Shown here: positions 19,369-28,879 of the stretch, one piece after another
How the letters are laid out: every line of letters starts with the position of its first letter
Numbering within the stretch: position 1 is the stretch's first letter
Origin: Prochlorococcus sp. AG-363-J23
GTDB taxonomy: Bacteria; Cyanobacteriota; Cyanobacteriia; PCC-6307; Cyanobiaceae
Assembly: GCA_003280245.1 (NCBI GenBank)
Contig: QCFN01000002.1
Coordinates: forward strand, 38,399-102,398
DNA: 64,000 nt
Direction of reading: 5' to 3'
Program-made: the position numbers and the translations under genes
The notes under the pieces: generated by a model
What the model was told of the DNA's origin: nothing
Seen by the model: the letters and a program-made list of their open reading frames with translations, nothing else
Database searches by the model: none

Positions 19369-20597
19369 GATTGAACTCTAAAAATTGGTTAACTTCTTTA
19401 CCACAACCTTCTGGGACTCTTTCAGAAGTACAGCTTCGAGGAAGAGAGTTTTTGTTCTCTAATGATCTTCCTCCTAAGAACAATGAATCTTGGAGATTGG
19501 CTGATTACGAGAAACTGAATCGCTTTCTAGATCTGCCAGTTTCTAATGATTCATTTTTAGATTCTGAAAGCAGAAATCTTTGGCCTGAAGTAGCAAGTGG
19601 TGCTTTTAGAGTGGTTTTAGGACCTGCAGGAGAGTGTAATAGCGAAGTATCACTACCCGTTGGATTTCGGCGATTAACTAATCCCGAAATTGAGCAAATG
19701 CTAGGAAAAACTCTTGATAGTTGTTCATGCAAGGATTCATGGTCAGTTTCTCTTAATCATGCATTAACTAGTGAACTTCTTGCATTTTCTGTGAGCGGAC
19801 GGAACTTGCCTCCAATGGAGTTAATTTCGCATGCTAAGACCAATGAGCTTTGCCCTACCAGGGTTCTCATCGTATTAGAGGAGAATGCTGAATTGGAACT
19901 ACTTCAAGTGGTGTTGGGATCAGATTTTTCTGCACATAGTCATCTTGTAGAAATACATATTGGACAAGAAGCAAATTTGACACATGGTTTGATAGGTATT
20001 GGAAATAATAACTCTGGCTTTATGGCTAATTTAGCTATTGAGCAGGAGCTGAGAAGTAATTATCTGTTTACTTCTTTTATTCAAGGTATGGCATTTGGAA
20101 GAGTTGAACCTCGCCTGGTTCAGCGAGATGGGCAAGCAAATACAACTATTCGAGGTCTTCAAATTGCTAAAGGTAGCGAGCAATTAGCAACTCATTCTTC
20201 AATTTGTTTTAAAGGACCAAATGGAACATTAGATCAATTGCAAAAGGCTATAGCAAATGATTCTTCTCATTCTATTTTTAACGGAACTATTGATGTGCCA
20301 AGGGTTGCTCAGGGTACAAATGCAGAACAATTGAGCCGCAATCTTTTGTTGTCTAGTAGAGCAAGGATTGACGCTAAACCTGAATTGAAAATAGTTGCAG
20401 ATGATGTTAGATGTGCACATGGTGCAACTGTTAGCCAACTTCAGCAAGAGGAGGTTTTTTATTTGAGAAGTCGAGGTATTACTTCGAATCAGGCAGCCAA
20501 GCTTCTTTTGGATGGATATTGCCAGGAAATTTTAGAGAAGCTTCCAAGTAATGCCAAGAATTGGATTATCTCTGATGAATGTAAATTGATTATTTAG
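19365..20597 (+). CDS. sufD: Fe-S assembly protein SufD
   Basis: 410 aa. The conserved C-terminal SufBD block contains [22 protein letters not shown] (split here by position ~350-370), with the His used in scaffold function, and the N-terminus has [11 protein letters not shown]. SufD is the non-identical partner of SufB in SufBC2D and is needed for iron acquisition by the scaffold. It overlaps sufC by four bases and is followed five bases later by sufS. Confidence 0.96.
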   Translation: MRLNSKNWLTSLPQPSGTLSEVQLRGREFLFSNDLPPKNNESWRLADYEKLNRFLDLPVSNDSFLDSESRNLWPEVASGAFRVVLGPAGECNSEVSLPVGFRRLTNPEIEQMLGKTLDSCSCKDSWSVSLNHALTSELLAFSVSGRNLPPMELISHAKTNELCPTRVLIVLEENAELELLQVVLGSDFSAHSHLVEIHIGQEANLTHGLIGIGNNNSGFMANLAIEQELRSNYLFTSFIQGMAFGRVEPRLVQRDGQANTTIRGLQIAKGSEQLATHSSICFKGPNGTLDQLQKAIANDSSHSIFNGTIDVPRVAQGTNAEQLSRNLLLSSRARIDAKPELKIVADDVRCAHGATVSQLQQEEVFYLRSRGITSNQAAKLLLDGYCQEILEKLPSNAKNWIISDECKLII

Positions 20598-20601
20598 AAC
20601 C

Positions 20602-21852
20602 TTGTCTATTCAAAATCTTGCAGAATTGACTCGAGGTGATTTCCCTCTTTTGGATAACAAATCCGCGAGTCAACATAAATTGATTTATTTTGATCATGCG
20701 GCGACTAGCCAGAAACCTAAAGATGTAATTAATGCTTTAACTAATTACTATAGCCATTACAATGCGAATGTTCATAGAGGTGCTCATCAATTAAGTGCTA
20801 GAGCTACCGAATCTTTTGAAGGCGCCAGAGAAATTACGGCAAATTTTGTCAAGGCTAATTCTTCACGGGAGATTATATTTACTCGTAATGCTAGTGAATC
20901 AATTAACTTGGTTGCCCGTTCTTGGGGTGAGGAAAATATTCGGGAAGGTGATGAAATATTACTTACAATTATGGAGCATCATAGTAATATTGTTCCTTGG
21001 CAGATTTTGGCAAAAAAAACAGGATGCAAGTTGCGTTTTGCAGAATTAACTGTTGATGGTGAATTAGATATTGAGGATTTCTTGAGCAAGCTTTCTCATC
21101 GCACAAAATTGGTAAGCTTGGTTCACATAAGTAATTCACTTGGTTGTTGTAATCCTATTCAAGAAGTTGTTTCTATTGCGCGTAAATTTGACACATTAAT
21201 ATTGTTAGACGCTTGTCAGAGTCTTGCACATAGAGCAATAGATGTGGCATCATTAGATGTTGATTTTTTGGTGGGTTCTTCACATAAGTTATGTGGACCT
21301 ACAGGTATTGGATTCCTTTGGTCTCGAGAAGAGTTGTTGGATCAAATGCCTCCTTTTCTAGGTGGAGGTGAAATGATTCAGGAGGTTTTTCTTGATCAAA
21401 GTTCATGGTCTAATTTGCCACATAAATTTGAGGCTGGTACACCAGCCATTGCAGAGGCTATTGGTATGGGAGTGGCCATTAAATATCTCGAGAATTTGGG
21501 ATTTGAAAAGATTCAGGATTGGGAAAAAACTTTAACCACTCATCTTTTTGATTCTTTGGAATCTGTTGAGGGAATTAAAATTTATGGGCCATCTATCAAT
21601 AGGCAGCCTAATAGAGGTTCCTTGGCTTCTTTCACAATTGATGGCGTGCATGTAAATGATTTGGCTGAGTTATTAGATACAAGAGGAATATGTATTCGTA
21701 GTGGTCACCATTGTTGTCAGCCTCTGCATCGCTATTATGGAATCCCTGGGACTGCAAGGGCTAGCCTAAGCTTTACATCAACTATTGAAGAAATTAACTA
21801 TTTTAAGGATGAATTGATATCTATAGTTGACTTTTTGAAGGCTCAAATTTGA
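20602..21852 (+). CDS. sufS: Cysteine desulfurase SufS
   Basis: 416 aa PLP enzyme of aminotransferase class V. The PLP lysine lies in GSSHKLCGPTGIGF (~230), and the active-site Cys in IRSGHHCCQPLH (~375) is the group II (SufS/CsdA) form. It removes sulfur from cysteine to supply the SufBCD scaffold. It starts with TTG at 20602 after sufD. No SufE is adjacent. The last 10 bases overlap the end of the oppositely oriented peptidase gene. Confidence 0.95.
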   Translation: MSIQNLAELTRGDFPLLDNKSASQHKLIYFDHAATSQKPKDVINALTNYYSHYNANVHRGAHQLSARATESFEGAREITANFVKANSSREIIFTRNASESINLVARSWGEENIREGDEILLTIMEHHSNIVPWQILAKKTGCKLRFAELTVDGELDIEDFLSKLSHRTKLVSLVHISNSLGCCNPIQEVVSIARKFDTLILLDACQSLAHRAIDVASLDVDFLVGSSHKLCGPTGIGFLWSREELLDQMPPFLGGGEMIQEVFLDQSSWSNLPHKFEAGTPAIAEAIGMGVAIKYLENLGFEKIQDWEKTLTTHLFDSLESVEGIKIYGPSINRQPNRGSLASFTIDGVHVNDLAELLDTRGICIRSGHHCCQPLHRYYGIPGTARASLSFTSTIEEINYFKDELISIVDFLKAQI

Positions 21853-23801
21853 ATATTGAGGTGTTGCCTGAAAAACCTTTCGGTTTCGTTTAACACTTTA
21901 ATTTGCGTTTTTCCATCTTTAAAGCCATGTCCTTCTTCTTTGAACATGTATATTTCTGTAGGAATGTTATTTTTTGAGAGAGCTGCTGCCATTTTTGAGC
22001 AATGCTCTGCTGGGACTACTTTATCCTTCATTCCTTGAAAGAAAATCACAGGGCATGAAATTTTTTCTGAATTAAATAAAGGTGAAAGAGCTTTATATCT
22101 TTCTTTATGGCTATGCCAATCGCCGATGAGACTATCTAGATATCTTGCTTCGAACCTATGAGTGTTATTTGCCATTGAGGTGAGATCACTTACTGCATAA
22201 CGACAAGCTCCAACTTTGAAAATATCTGTAAAGCACAAGCAAGCCAAAGTTGTATAGCCTCCAGCGCTGCCGCCTTCTATAGCAATGCGTTTTGAATCAA
22301 CTTTGCCAGCTTTGATTAGAGCTTTGGCTGCAAGTGAACAATCCTGCACATCAACTTCTCCCCAGCGACCTAAAAGTCTTTCTCGATATTTTCTTCCGAA
22401 ACCTGTGGATCCTCCATAGTTGACATCAACTACAGCCCAACCTCGTGAAGTCCAAAATTGTATTCCTAGGTGTAGTCCTGTACTGGCCATACTTGTAGGG
22501 CCACTATGACTTTTAACTAAAAGTGGTGGAAGTTGCTCTGTTTTAGTCTTTGGTGGGTAATACCAGGCATGAGTTTTTTGTTGGTTATATCCCTTGAACC
22601 AGAAAGGCTCAGCAATGCTTATCGCTTCTTTATTTAGTATTGATTTAATGCCTGCATAATGCCTCCAAGATTGTTTCTTGATGTCTATTTCAAGTAAACC
22701 TGTGTTGCTTAAGGAGTTGCTTGCAATAGCAAAAATTTTGCCATCGTTTTGAGCACTAATCCCAGAAATATCATCAAATGGCTGATCAATTCGCTGTATG
22801 TCCCCATTGCTTTTGAGAAGATTCAGGCTCCATCTAGCATTTTTACAGAATGCGACCAAAAGATTTGGTCCGATTGATGAGATGGTTCGCATACCATAAA
22901 CCCATTGAGGCATTGCGGTCTCTGCATCAATTTGCCAGTCCCTAATCACTATTATATTTTCTCCGGGACATATATTTGCCTTGATAATATTCCACCATCC
23001 ATTGCTATCTTCTGACGCGACTAATTCATCATTGGATAACCAGTATGGTTGAAAAATAGATACTTTCCGACTATCTTTATGTCCCGCTATTAATGATTGC
23101 TTTATAATATTTCCACTATCTGTTAACTCGCCTAACCATAGTTGACTAGCATCCCATGGCATTGAATTTTGTTCCCATTCAACCCATGCAATTTTTCTTC
23201 CATTAGGGCTTAATGTTGCATAGCCAATAAAGTCCCTAGGCTTATAAATAATTTTTGGTTTTTGTTCTGCTTTCTTTAAGGAAAGGCTTACTAGAAAATC
23301 TTGCCCATCTTTTTCCATTACACCTATCCAGATTTGCCGTACTGAATCAATTAGGCCATCAGCGAGTGAAAAGGTACCTTGTTTAGATATTCGAATTGCG
23401 GGGGTTTTAGGTGTTAGCCATAACAAATCTTCCTTGACCTCTTTGTTCAAGCCTTCCCATGTTTGTGTCCATACAGATCCATCTGGGGTTTCACTCCAAG
23501 CAAGGATCAGATTATTCTCTTCTGCAATTGTTGCTATTAATCCACCTCCATATCCGTGAACATTGCTACGAAGGTTGCGGGGTGCTGGCGTTAATTCTTG
23601 GGGCTTAAGGTCGTTTCGATTCCAGGGTCTAAAAAGAACAGTTGTTCGTCCACCTTCATCAGGTCGCTGCTCAAGCCAAAGAATCCAGTTTCCAATTAAA
23701 TGAGGCTCTTTCAGCGAAGGAGTTTTTCCTACGGCCAGTGAAGCAGGAACTTTTTTAAAAACTTTGTTGCTGGCTTGTAATGGTTGGTTTTTAGGTTTCA
23801 T
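21843..23801 (-). CDS. S9-family prolyl oligopeptidase-like serine peptidase
   Basis: 652 aa. The N-terminal ~400 residues look like a beta-propeller with repeated W and D-G blades. The C-terminal alpha/beta hydrolase domain has the nucleophile elbow IEGGSAGGYTTL (~500), the Asp in GMKDKVVPAEH and the catalytic His in EEGHGF, the classic Ser-Asp-His order. It is likely a cytosolic dipeptidyl/acylaminoacyl-type peptidase; there is no signal peptide. The 3' end overlaps sufS by 10 bases. Confidence 0.88.
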   Translation of the reverse strand: MKPKNQPLQASNKVFKKVPASLAVGKTPSLKEPHLIGNWILWLEQRPDEGGRTTVLFRPWNRNDLKPQELTPAPRNLRSNVHGYGGGLIATIAEENNLILAWSETPDGSVWTQTWEGLNKEVKEDLLWLTPKTPAIRISKQGTFSLADGLIDSVRQIWIGVMEKDGQDFLVSLSLKKAEQKPKIIYKPRDFIGYATLSPNGRKIAWVEWEQNSMPWDASQLWLGELTDSGNIIKQSLIAGHKDSRKVSIFQPYWLSNDELVASEDSNGWWNIIKANICPGENIIVIRDWQIDAETAMPQWVYGMRTISSIGPNLLVAFCKNARWSLNLLKSNGDIQRIDQPFDDISGISAQNDGKIFAIASNSLSNTGLLEIDIKKQSWRHYAGIKSILNKEAISIAEPFWFKGYNQQKTHAWYYPPKTKTEQLPPLLVKSHSGPTSMASTGLHLGIQFWTSRGWAVVDVNYGGSTGFGRKYRERLLGRWGEVDVQDCSLAAKALIKAGKVDSKRIAIEGGSAGGYTTLACLCFTDIFKVGACRYAVSDLTSMANNTHRFEARYLDSLIGDWHSHKERYKALSPLFNSEKISCPVIFFQGMKDKVVPAEHCSKMAAALSKNNIPTEIYMFKEEGHGFKDGKTQIKVLNETERFFRQHLNIQI

Positions 23802-23815
23802 ATTATTTTTCAGGG

Positions 23816-24472
23816 ATGGGGCGATTAATGCCTAAAATCCTTATGTCGACAACCCCATGGTTTTCTTTGGCTAGAAGCTTTGCTCAATTAGCTCGCAACG
23901 CCGAGAAGTCTCAGTCTTCTGTTTCGGTAGTTAAGGAGCCCTTGGAGAATCCACCGATGGAAATCCATACTCTTGGGGAGAAGGTCTTAAGGCAGTCTGC
24001 GCGCAGAATTACTAAGGTTGATGAAACGATAAGAGATTTAGCAAGGGACATGCTTCGTAGCATGTATTCAGCTAAGGGAATTGGACTTGCAGCACCTCAA
24101 GTGGGAGTTCATAAACAGCTATTAGTTATTGATCTGGATATTGAGACTCCAACCACTCCGCCTATTGTTCTTATCAACCCAGAAATTATTGGTACAAGTG
24201 CAGGCTTGGAAACTTATGAGGAAGGATGTTTGAGTATTCCAGGAGTTTATTTAAACGTGATTAGACCCTCTGGGGTAAAGGTAAGTTTTCGTGATGAGAT
24301 GGGTAGACCTAAAAAAATGAATGTTGATGGACTTTTAGCTAGATGCATACAGCATGAGATGGACCATTTAAAAGGAGTTCTTTTTGTTGATCGTGTTACT
24401 GATCATGAGAACCTAGTTAAGGAGTTGAAGGATCATGGATTCAATACTAAAGATGTGAGGTCGTTTGAGTAG
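23816..24472 (+). CDS. def: Peptide deformylase
   Basis: Up to 218 aa. The three deformylase motifs are present: GIGLAAPQVG (~101), EEGCLSIPG (~141) and QHEMDHLKG (~183), which supply the metal-binding Cys and two His. It removes the N-formyl group from new proteins. The N-terminal ~50 residues are an extension upstream of the normal start region (MEIHTLGEKVLR); in-frame ATGs at 23828, 23843 and internally leave the true start open. Divergent from the S9 peptidase gene with only 14 bases between. Confidence 0.93.
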   Translation: MGRLMPKILMSTTPWFSLARSFAQLARNAEKSQSSVSVVKEPLENPPMEIHTLGEKVLRQSARRITKVDETIRDLARDMLRSMYSAKGIGLAAPQVGVHKQLLVIDLDIETPTTPPIVLINPEIIGTSAGLETYEEGCLSIPGVYLNVIRPSGVKVSFRDEMGRPKKMNVDGLLARCIQHEMDHLKGVLFVDRVTDHENLVKELKDHGFNTKDVRSFE

Positions 24473-24568
24473 TTTTCCCTTGTGAATTTAATTTGATATT
24501 TTTTGGAATTTGAATGCTGGGGTCAACTTGCTAAATTAGTGACTTGCAAATTTTTACTGTTTTTGTTT

Positions 24569-24739
24569 ATGACTCAGGTTACGGTTGGGGAAAACGAAGG
24601 AGTTGAATCCGCTTTAAGACGTTTTAAGCGCCAGGTTTCCAAGGCAGGAATTTTTATTGATCTCAAGCGTTTGCGTCATCATGAGACTCCTTTTGAAAAA
24701 TATAAGCGTAAGGCCCAACAGCGCCGCCGCCGCCGCTGA
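24569..24739 (+). CDS. rpsU: 30S ribosomal protein S21
   Basis: 56 aa from the ATG at 24569 ([19 protein letters not shown]), ending in a run of arginines (QRRRRR). S21 family features are the central [12 protein letters not shown] helix and the very basic tail. A longer reading from 24503 adds a non-conserved hydrophobic leader and is rejected. S21 sits at the 30S platform and helps initiation. Confidence 0.95.
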   Translation: MTQVTVGENEGVESALRRFKRQVSKAGIFIDLKRLRHHETPFEKYKRKAQQRRRRR

Positions 24740-24874
24740 GTGTTGCCTCCATCTAGAAGGTTAAAGCAGATGAGGTTGCTTTTATATTGAGAAAAAGAAT
24801 TAAATCAGTGTAATTACTCTGTGCGACTGACTTGGTAACCGACAAACTGAAAGAGAGTTCCTTTAGAGGCGATC

Positions 24875-25021
24875 ATGTCAAAATCTGTTTATGGAATCCG
24901 TCTTTGGCTAGCAGAAGCTCTTGAGTTTACTTTGAGGAATCCGATGGATGATAAAAATCAGCCACCTTTGATTGGCCCACAGCCATATAGGGATAAGCCT
25001 ATTAAGTCTCGTCATTTTTGA
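24875..25021 (+). CDS. Short conserved-looking protein, unknown
   Basis: A 48-aa ORF, ATG at 24875 and TGA at 25019-25021, preceded by GAGGCGATC. The protein begins MSKSVYGIRLWLAEALEF and has a Pro-rich end (PPLIGPQPYRDKP). It occupies an otherwise empty 450-base space between rpsU and the HIT gene. Composition is like a real amphipathic-helix protein, but I recognise no family. The 180 bases after it show nothing clear. Confidence 0.55.
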   Translation: MSKSVYGIRLWLAEALEFTLRNPMDDKNQPPLIGPQPYRDKPIKSRHF

Positions 25022-25202
25022 TTATTATTGTTGATTTGTTATAGAGCTACATTTGTTCTACTTTGTTTGTAAAAATCTTGTGTTTTTTGTGCTTCAATTA
25101 TTTATCTATATTGATTCCTTTAAGCTTCTAGCTGTTTATTTTTAGCTGTTAACTCAGTGAGGTGTAATCTTTAAATGGATAGTAATTCTCATGGATGATG
25201 CT

Positions 25203-25544
25203 ATGGCGAGTGAAACTATCTTTAGTCAAATTCTAAGAGGAGAGTTGCCTTGTGATGAGGTATATAGTGATGAGCTTTGCTTAGCTTTTCGAGACATAGA
25301 GCCTCAGGCCCCTGTTCATATATTGCTTATACCCAGGAAGCCAATTGTAAATCTCACGCACATTGATGTCGAAGATAAAGAGTTGTTAGGTCATTTGTTG
25401 ATTATTGCTTCTAAAGTCGCACGGTCAGAGGGACTGGAGAGTTGGAGAACAGTAGTAAATAACGGTGTAGATGCGGGACAGACGGTTTTTCATCTTCATA
25501 TTCATATAATTGGTGGGCGTCCTCTTTCTTGGCCACCTGGTTAA
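25203..25544 (+). CDS. HIT-family (HINT-type) nucleotide hydrolase
   Basis: 113 aa from ATG 25203 (MASETIFSQILRGELP); an ATG 12 bases upstream is also possible. The histidine triad appears as FHLHIHIIGG near the C-terminus, and FRDIEPQAPVHILLIP is the conserved substrate-pocket block. HINT proteins hydrolyse adenosine phosphoramidates and acyl-adenylates in the cytosol. It is followed by the ABC transporter gene at 25 bases, so the two may be co-transcribed. Confidence 0.93.
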   Translation: MASETIFSQILRGELPCDEVYSDELCLAFRDIEPQAPVHILLIPRKPIVNLTHIDVEDKELLGHLLIIASKVARSEGLESWRTVVNNGVDAGQTVFHLHIHIIGGRPLSWPPG

Positions 25545-25569
25545 GAGGTCTGAGTGAAAGAATATCTAA

Positions 25570-27558
25570 ATGACAACAACTTTTCGCGAGGCTAAGAAGG
25601 GCCTTCGTAGTCAATTGGAGAAGCTTCGTCGTCTGGCGCAGCCTTTTTTTCTTCCTTTGGATCAAGCCAATGGATGGCAATTTATTGGATTATTGCTAGC
25701 TCTTCTTTTTTGTGTAGGTGGCATTGTTTTGCTTGCTCTCACAGGACTTGTAGAGCTTTTTGAGGGATTTCAGCCAGTTTTAACTGAGAAGTATTTTGGT
25801 GGAGTTGTTGGAACTATTGAAAAGATTTGGAGCACAAATTGGGGTGTAGTTGCCTTGGGGCTGTTTTTCTTAGGAGCGGCAAGCTTCTTTGGAATGCGAC
25901 AACAACTAAGAAATAGGAGATGGATTCATTGGTCTTTCCTTGGTGTAATTGTATTAATGCTTCTCGCAGTTAATGGCATTAATGCAGGGATAGGTTTTAT
26001 TGCTAGAGATTTAACAAACGCATTGGTGGCAAAGCAAGAGGATGGTTTTTATAGAATTTTGGGAATCTATGCCTGTTGTTTTGTTGTTGCATTGCCAATT
26101 CGGGTTTCTCAAATATTCTTTACTTTGAAACTTGGTTTGATATGGAGAGAATGGCTGTCACGCACTTTAATTTCTGATTATATGAGCAATCGTGCTTATT
26201 ATATTTTAAATCCTAATGATGAACTTGAAACTGATGTAGATAACCCAGATCAACGAATAACTGATGATACAAGAGCATTTACTGGGCAAAGTTTGCAGTT
26301 TACTTTGGGGATATTTGACGCACTTTTAACATTTTCACTCAATATAATTATTTTATGGAGCATTAGTAGAACACTAACTCTTTCTTTGTTTGGATATGCA
26401 GCTTTTGCAACTTCAGTTCTTGTGATTTCAGGTCGGAACTTGGTAAGAATAGACTTTGATCAATTGCGTTATGAAGCTGACTTCCGTTATGGATTAGTTC
26501 ATGTTCGTGATAATGCTGAGTCTATAGCTTTTTATTCTGGTGAGGAGCCTGAAATCTCTGAAACCAAGAGAAGACTTAATGAAGTCGTAAGGAATTTCAA
26601 CTTACTTATAATATGGAGAGTGATTATTGATGTTATGCGTCGGTCAATTGGATATGCGGGGAATTTCTTTCCTTATTTAGTTATGGCTGTCCCATATTTC
26701 GCAGGCGAGATTGATTACGGTGGATTTATTCAGGCGAATTTTGCATTTAGTATGGTTGAAGGATCATTATTTTTCGTTGTTAATCAAATTGAGGAACTTG
26801 CTAAGTTTACAGCTGGAATAAGCCGACTTGAGGGGTTTCAGTCTAAAGTTGAGCAGGTAAGTAGTAATAGAAATTTGAATCAGATACAAGAATCATCTGA
26901 TTCTAAGTCTATATTAGTAAGCAATGCTGAGTTATACTCTCCTGGCAGCAATAAGCCAATAATAAGCTCGTTAAATTTAAGCATTAATGAGACTGATAGA
27001 TTGTTGGTTGTTGGCCCCTCGGGATGCGGAAAAACATCACTCTTGAGAATGATTAGTGGTCTATGGAAGCCTAAAGAAGGAGTTATTGAGAGGCCAAAAA
27101 TAGGTGAGTTATTGTTTATTCCTCAGAAGCCCTATATGATTTTAGGCTCTTTAAGAGAGCAACTTTGTTATCCAACTCAAGAAGATAGATTTAGCGATGA
27201 ACAACTTCGCTCTGTTTTGGATGAGGTGAATCTTGGTGAATTTATTGAACGTTACCCTGATTTTGATGTTAAGCAGGATTGGCCTCGTATACTTTCATTG
27301 GGTGAGCAACAGAGACTTGCTTTTGGGCGTTTATTGCTTAATGCGCCAAGATTTGTTGTTTTGGATGAGGCAACCAGTGCTTTAGATGTCAAGACTGAGA
27401 AACATCTTTATAACTTGCTTAAGGAGCGTGATCTTGCTGTAATTAGTGTTGGCCATAGGCCTACTCTAATAGAATTTCATGATTCAGTGTTGGAGCTGGT
27501 GGGAGACGGCAACTGGCGTCTGATGCCAACCTCTGGCTATCAAGTTGACCGCTATTGA
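25570..27558 (+). CDS. ABC transporter, fused permease/ATPase of SbmA/BacA-YddA type
   Basis: 662 aa. The N-terminal membrane domain (~35-400) has about six hydrophobic segments and the SbmA/BacA-like block ERYGLVHVRDNAES-type sequence (here YGLVHVRDNAESIAFYSGE). The C-terminal NBD has Walker A GPSGCGKTSLL (~480), signature SLGEQQRLAFGR and Walker B FVVLDEATSALD. Bacterial homologs move peptides or cobalamin; plant and animal relatives (ABCD) move acyl-CoAs. Substrate unknown here; vitamin B12 or lipid is a guess. It is followed by an hli gene at 8 bases. Confidence 0.88.
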   Translation: MTTTFREAKKGLRSQLEKLRRLAQPFFLPLDQANGWQFIGLLLALLFCVGGIVLLALTGLVELFEGFQPVLTEKYFGGVVGTIEKIWSTNWGVVALGLFFLGAASFFGMRQQLRNRRWIHWSFLGVIVLMLLAVNGINAGIGFIARDLTNALVAKQEDGFYRILGIYACCFVVALPIRVSQIFFTLKLGLIWREWLSRTLISDYMSNRAYYILNPNDELETDVDNPDQRITDDTRAFTGQSLQFTLGIFDALLTFSLNIIILWSISRTLTLSLFGYAAFATSVLVISGRNLVRIDFDQLRYEADFRYGLVHVRDNAESIAFYSGEEPEISETKRRLNEVVRNFNLLIIWRVIIDVMRRSIGYAGNFFPYLVMAVPYFAGEIDYGGFIQANFAFSMVEGSLFFVVNQIEELAKFTAGISRLEGFQSKVEQVSSNRNLNQIQESSDSKSILVSNAELYSPGSNKPIISSLNLSINETDRLLVVGPSGCGKTSLLRMISGLWKPKEGVIERPKIGELLFIPQKPYMILGSLREQLCYPTQEDRFSDEQLRSVLDEVNLGEFIERYPDFDVKQDWPRILSLGEQQRLAFGRLLLNAPRFVVLDEATSALDVKTEKHLYNLLKERDLAVISVGHRPTLIEFHDSVLELVGDGNWRLMPTSGYQVDRY

Positions 27559-27566
27559 ATTGATTG

Positions 27567-27815
27567 ATGAATCAAATTAAAGACGATCTAGCAGGTGATC
27601 AGATTCCTTCAGCAGATTCTAAAGATGAATCTGCTGATACAAAAGTTGAGACACCTGCAACAAGTGCCACTACTCCTGACATTCCTGAATTTGGATGGAG
27701 TGCTTATGCGGAAAGAGTTAATGGACGTTTTGCCATGATTGGCTTCCTGTCTGTGTTGCTCATTGAGCTTTTCTCTAAAGACTCCTTCTTGCATTGGGTT
27801 GGTCTACTTAGATGA
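27567..27815 (+). CDS. hli: High-light-inducible protein (Hlip)
   Basis: 82 aa from ATG 27567. The N-terminal ~45 residues are acidic and low complexity. The single membrane helix carries the chlorophyll-a/b-binding motif ERVNGRFAMIGFLSVLLIE, with the Glu/Asn/Arg ligands of the LHC superfamily. Hlips protect photosystem II assembly and dissipate excess light energy. The gene is tucked 8 bases behind the ABC transporter, suggesting one transcript. Confidence 0.92.
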   Translation: MNQIKDDLAGDQIPSADSKDESADTKVETPATSATTPDIPEFGWSAYAERVNGRFAMIGFLSVLLIELFSKDSFLHWVGLLR

Positions 27816-27837
27816 AATAATGGATCTCATTTATGGA

Positions 27838-28320
27838 TTAATTTGGCAGACGTAATAAGTCAACTTCCCAATAGCCGTCTCTACTAACCTGTACTGCAAG
27901 TAATTTCCCAGTAGCATCAATACTTACCTTTTTAGGTATTCCAGCTGGGTTTATTTCTAGGAGCTGTAATGTGCCAAAATTTCTTCTATATAGTAGTAAT
28001 TCTGTTCGATTTCCTCTCTGGCGAATTAAGGCTAATCGTTGGCCATCTGCAGAAAGACTAACGCTGATTGGTTGAGAATCTTGACTATTTAAACCTGGCA
28101 AAGGAACTCGAGTTCGACTTAATAGGTTTGTTAACTCTATTCTCTCTTTGCCGTTGTATAAAGCTAGTGATGCTAACCATTTTATCCCTAGAGAAGGCTC
28201 ACGGTTATTTGTAGAAGATTTGAGGATGGTGTTGTTTATTTCAGGTAAAGGTTGCATTGATGCATTTGTACAACTACTAAGTGTTAGTAGAAGAGTTAAC
28301 GCTAAAGAGAGATAGATCAT
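27838..28320 (-). CDS. TolB-like lipoprotein (downstream copy)
   Basis: 160 aa. It has a lipoprotein signal peptide with lipobox LSSC at ~14-17, then WD40/TolB-type propeller repeats (SLSADGQRLALIRQRG and SIDATGKLLAVQVSRDG). Likely anchored to the inner or outer membrane facing the periplasm. It follows a similar lipoprotein gene by 16 bases. With only ~2-3 blades it is much shorter than true TolB (~430 aa), so a complete propeller would need partners. Function unknown. Confidence 0.75.
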   Translation of the reverse strand: MIYLSLALTLLLTLSSCTNASMQPLPEINNTILKSSTNNREPSLGIKWLASLALYNGKERIELTNLLSRTRVPLPGLNSQDSQPISVSLSADGQRLALIRQRGNRTELLLYRRNFGTLQLLEINPAGIPKKVSIDATGKLLAVQVSRDGYWEVDLLRLPN

Positions 28321-28336
28321 TATTGAAAAATTATAC

Positions 28337-28879
28337 TCATTGACTTTGATTTAAAGATGTAGATCCACGAATCCCTATTGGTTCATCAGGTTCAATTATC
28401 GTTTGGAGGTTAAATAATTCAATTCGCGATGTACCCTTTCCTGTTAATTCCATGGCGAGTTGGCGAGCATCTGGAGAAAGGCTTATTCGAATTGGATATT
28501 TGTTACCAGGCAAGCTCAGAGGATGGATTTGTCCTGACAATCGATCTGTTATTACTGCCATACGTTTACCACCACGTTGAATTATTACTGCCAGATATCT
28601 TCCATTCCAACTAAGTGATGGAGAGCTATGAGGCTGATGGCTAGAAAGATGCTTTAGAGGTATCACTTTCTTGGTTTTTACCTCTTGTAGTTGTGTTGTT
28701 GCGCGACCTCTCTGATTAATAATTAAGGCAATGAATTTGCCGTTTCCACTTAGGGCAGGATCTTGTTGGTTTCTTTTAATGAAACTATTTGATGGCCTAC
28801 TTATAGGGTTTGCACAACTGCTTAGACAAAAAAAGCCAACTAGTATGGCAAGCTTTAAATGGGAGAGAGAGAAATTCAG
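28337..28879 (-). CDS. TolB-like lipoprotein with probable CTG start coupled to ycf66
   Basis: 180 aa when read from CTG at 28879. No ATG, GTG or TTG occurs between the upstream in-frame stop (28883-28885) and GTG 28666, yet this span encodes a clear lipoprotein signal peptide (MNFSLSHLKLAILVGF then lipobox LSSC if CTG is read as Met) and the first propeller strands (ALSGNGKFIALIINQRG). A start at GTG 28666 would remove all of that. The CTG overlaps the ycf66 TGA stop as CTGA, like a usual ATGA coupling site. The rest carries TolB-type blades (SLSWNGRYLAVIIQRGG, SLSPDARQLAMELTG). Confidence 0.7.
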   Translation of the reverse strand: MNFSLSHLKLAILVGFFCLSSCANPISRPSNSFIKRNQQDPALSGNGKFIALIINQRGRATTQLQEVKTKKVIPLKHLSSHQPHSSPSLSWNGRYLAVIIQRGGKRMAVITDRLSGQIHPLSLPGNKYPIRISLSPDARQLAMELTGKGTSRIELFNLQTIIEPDEPIGIRGSTSLNQSQ

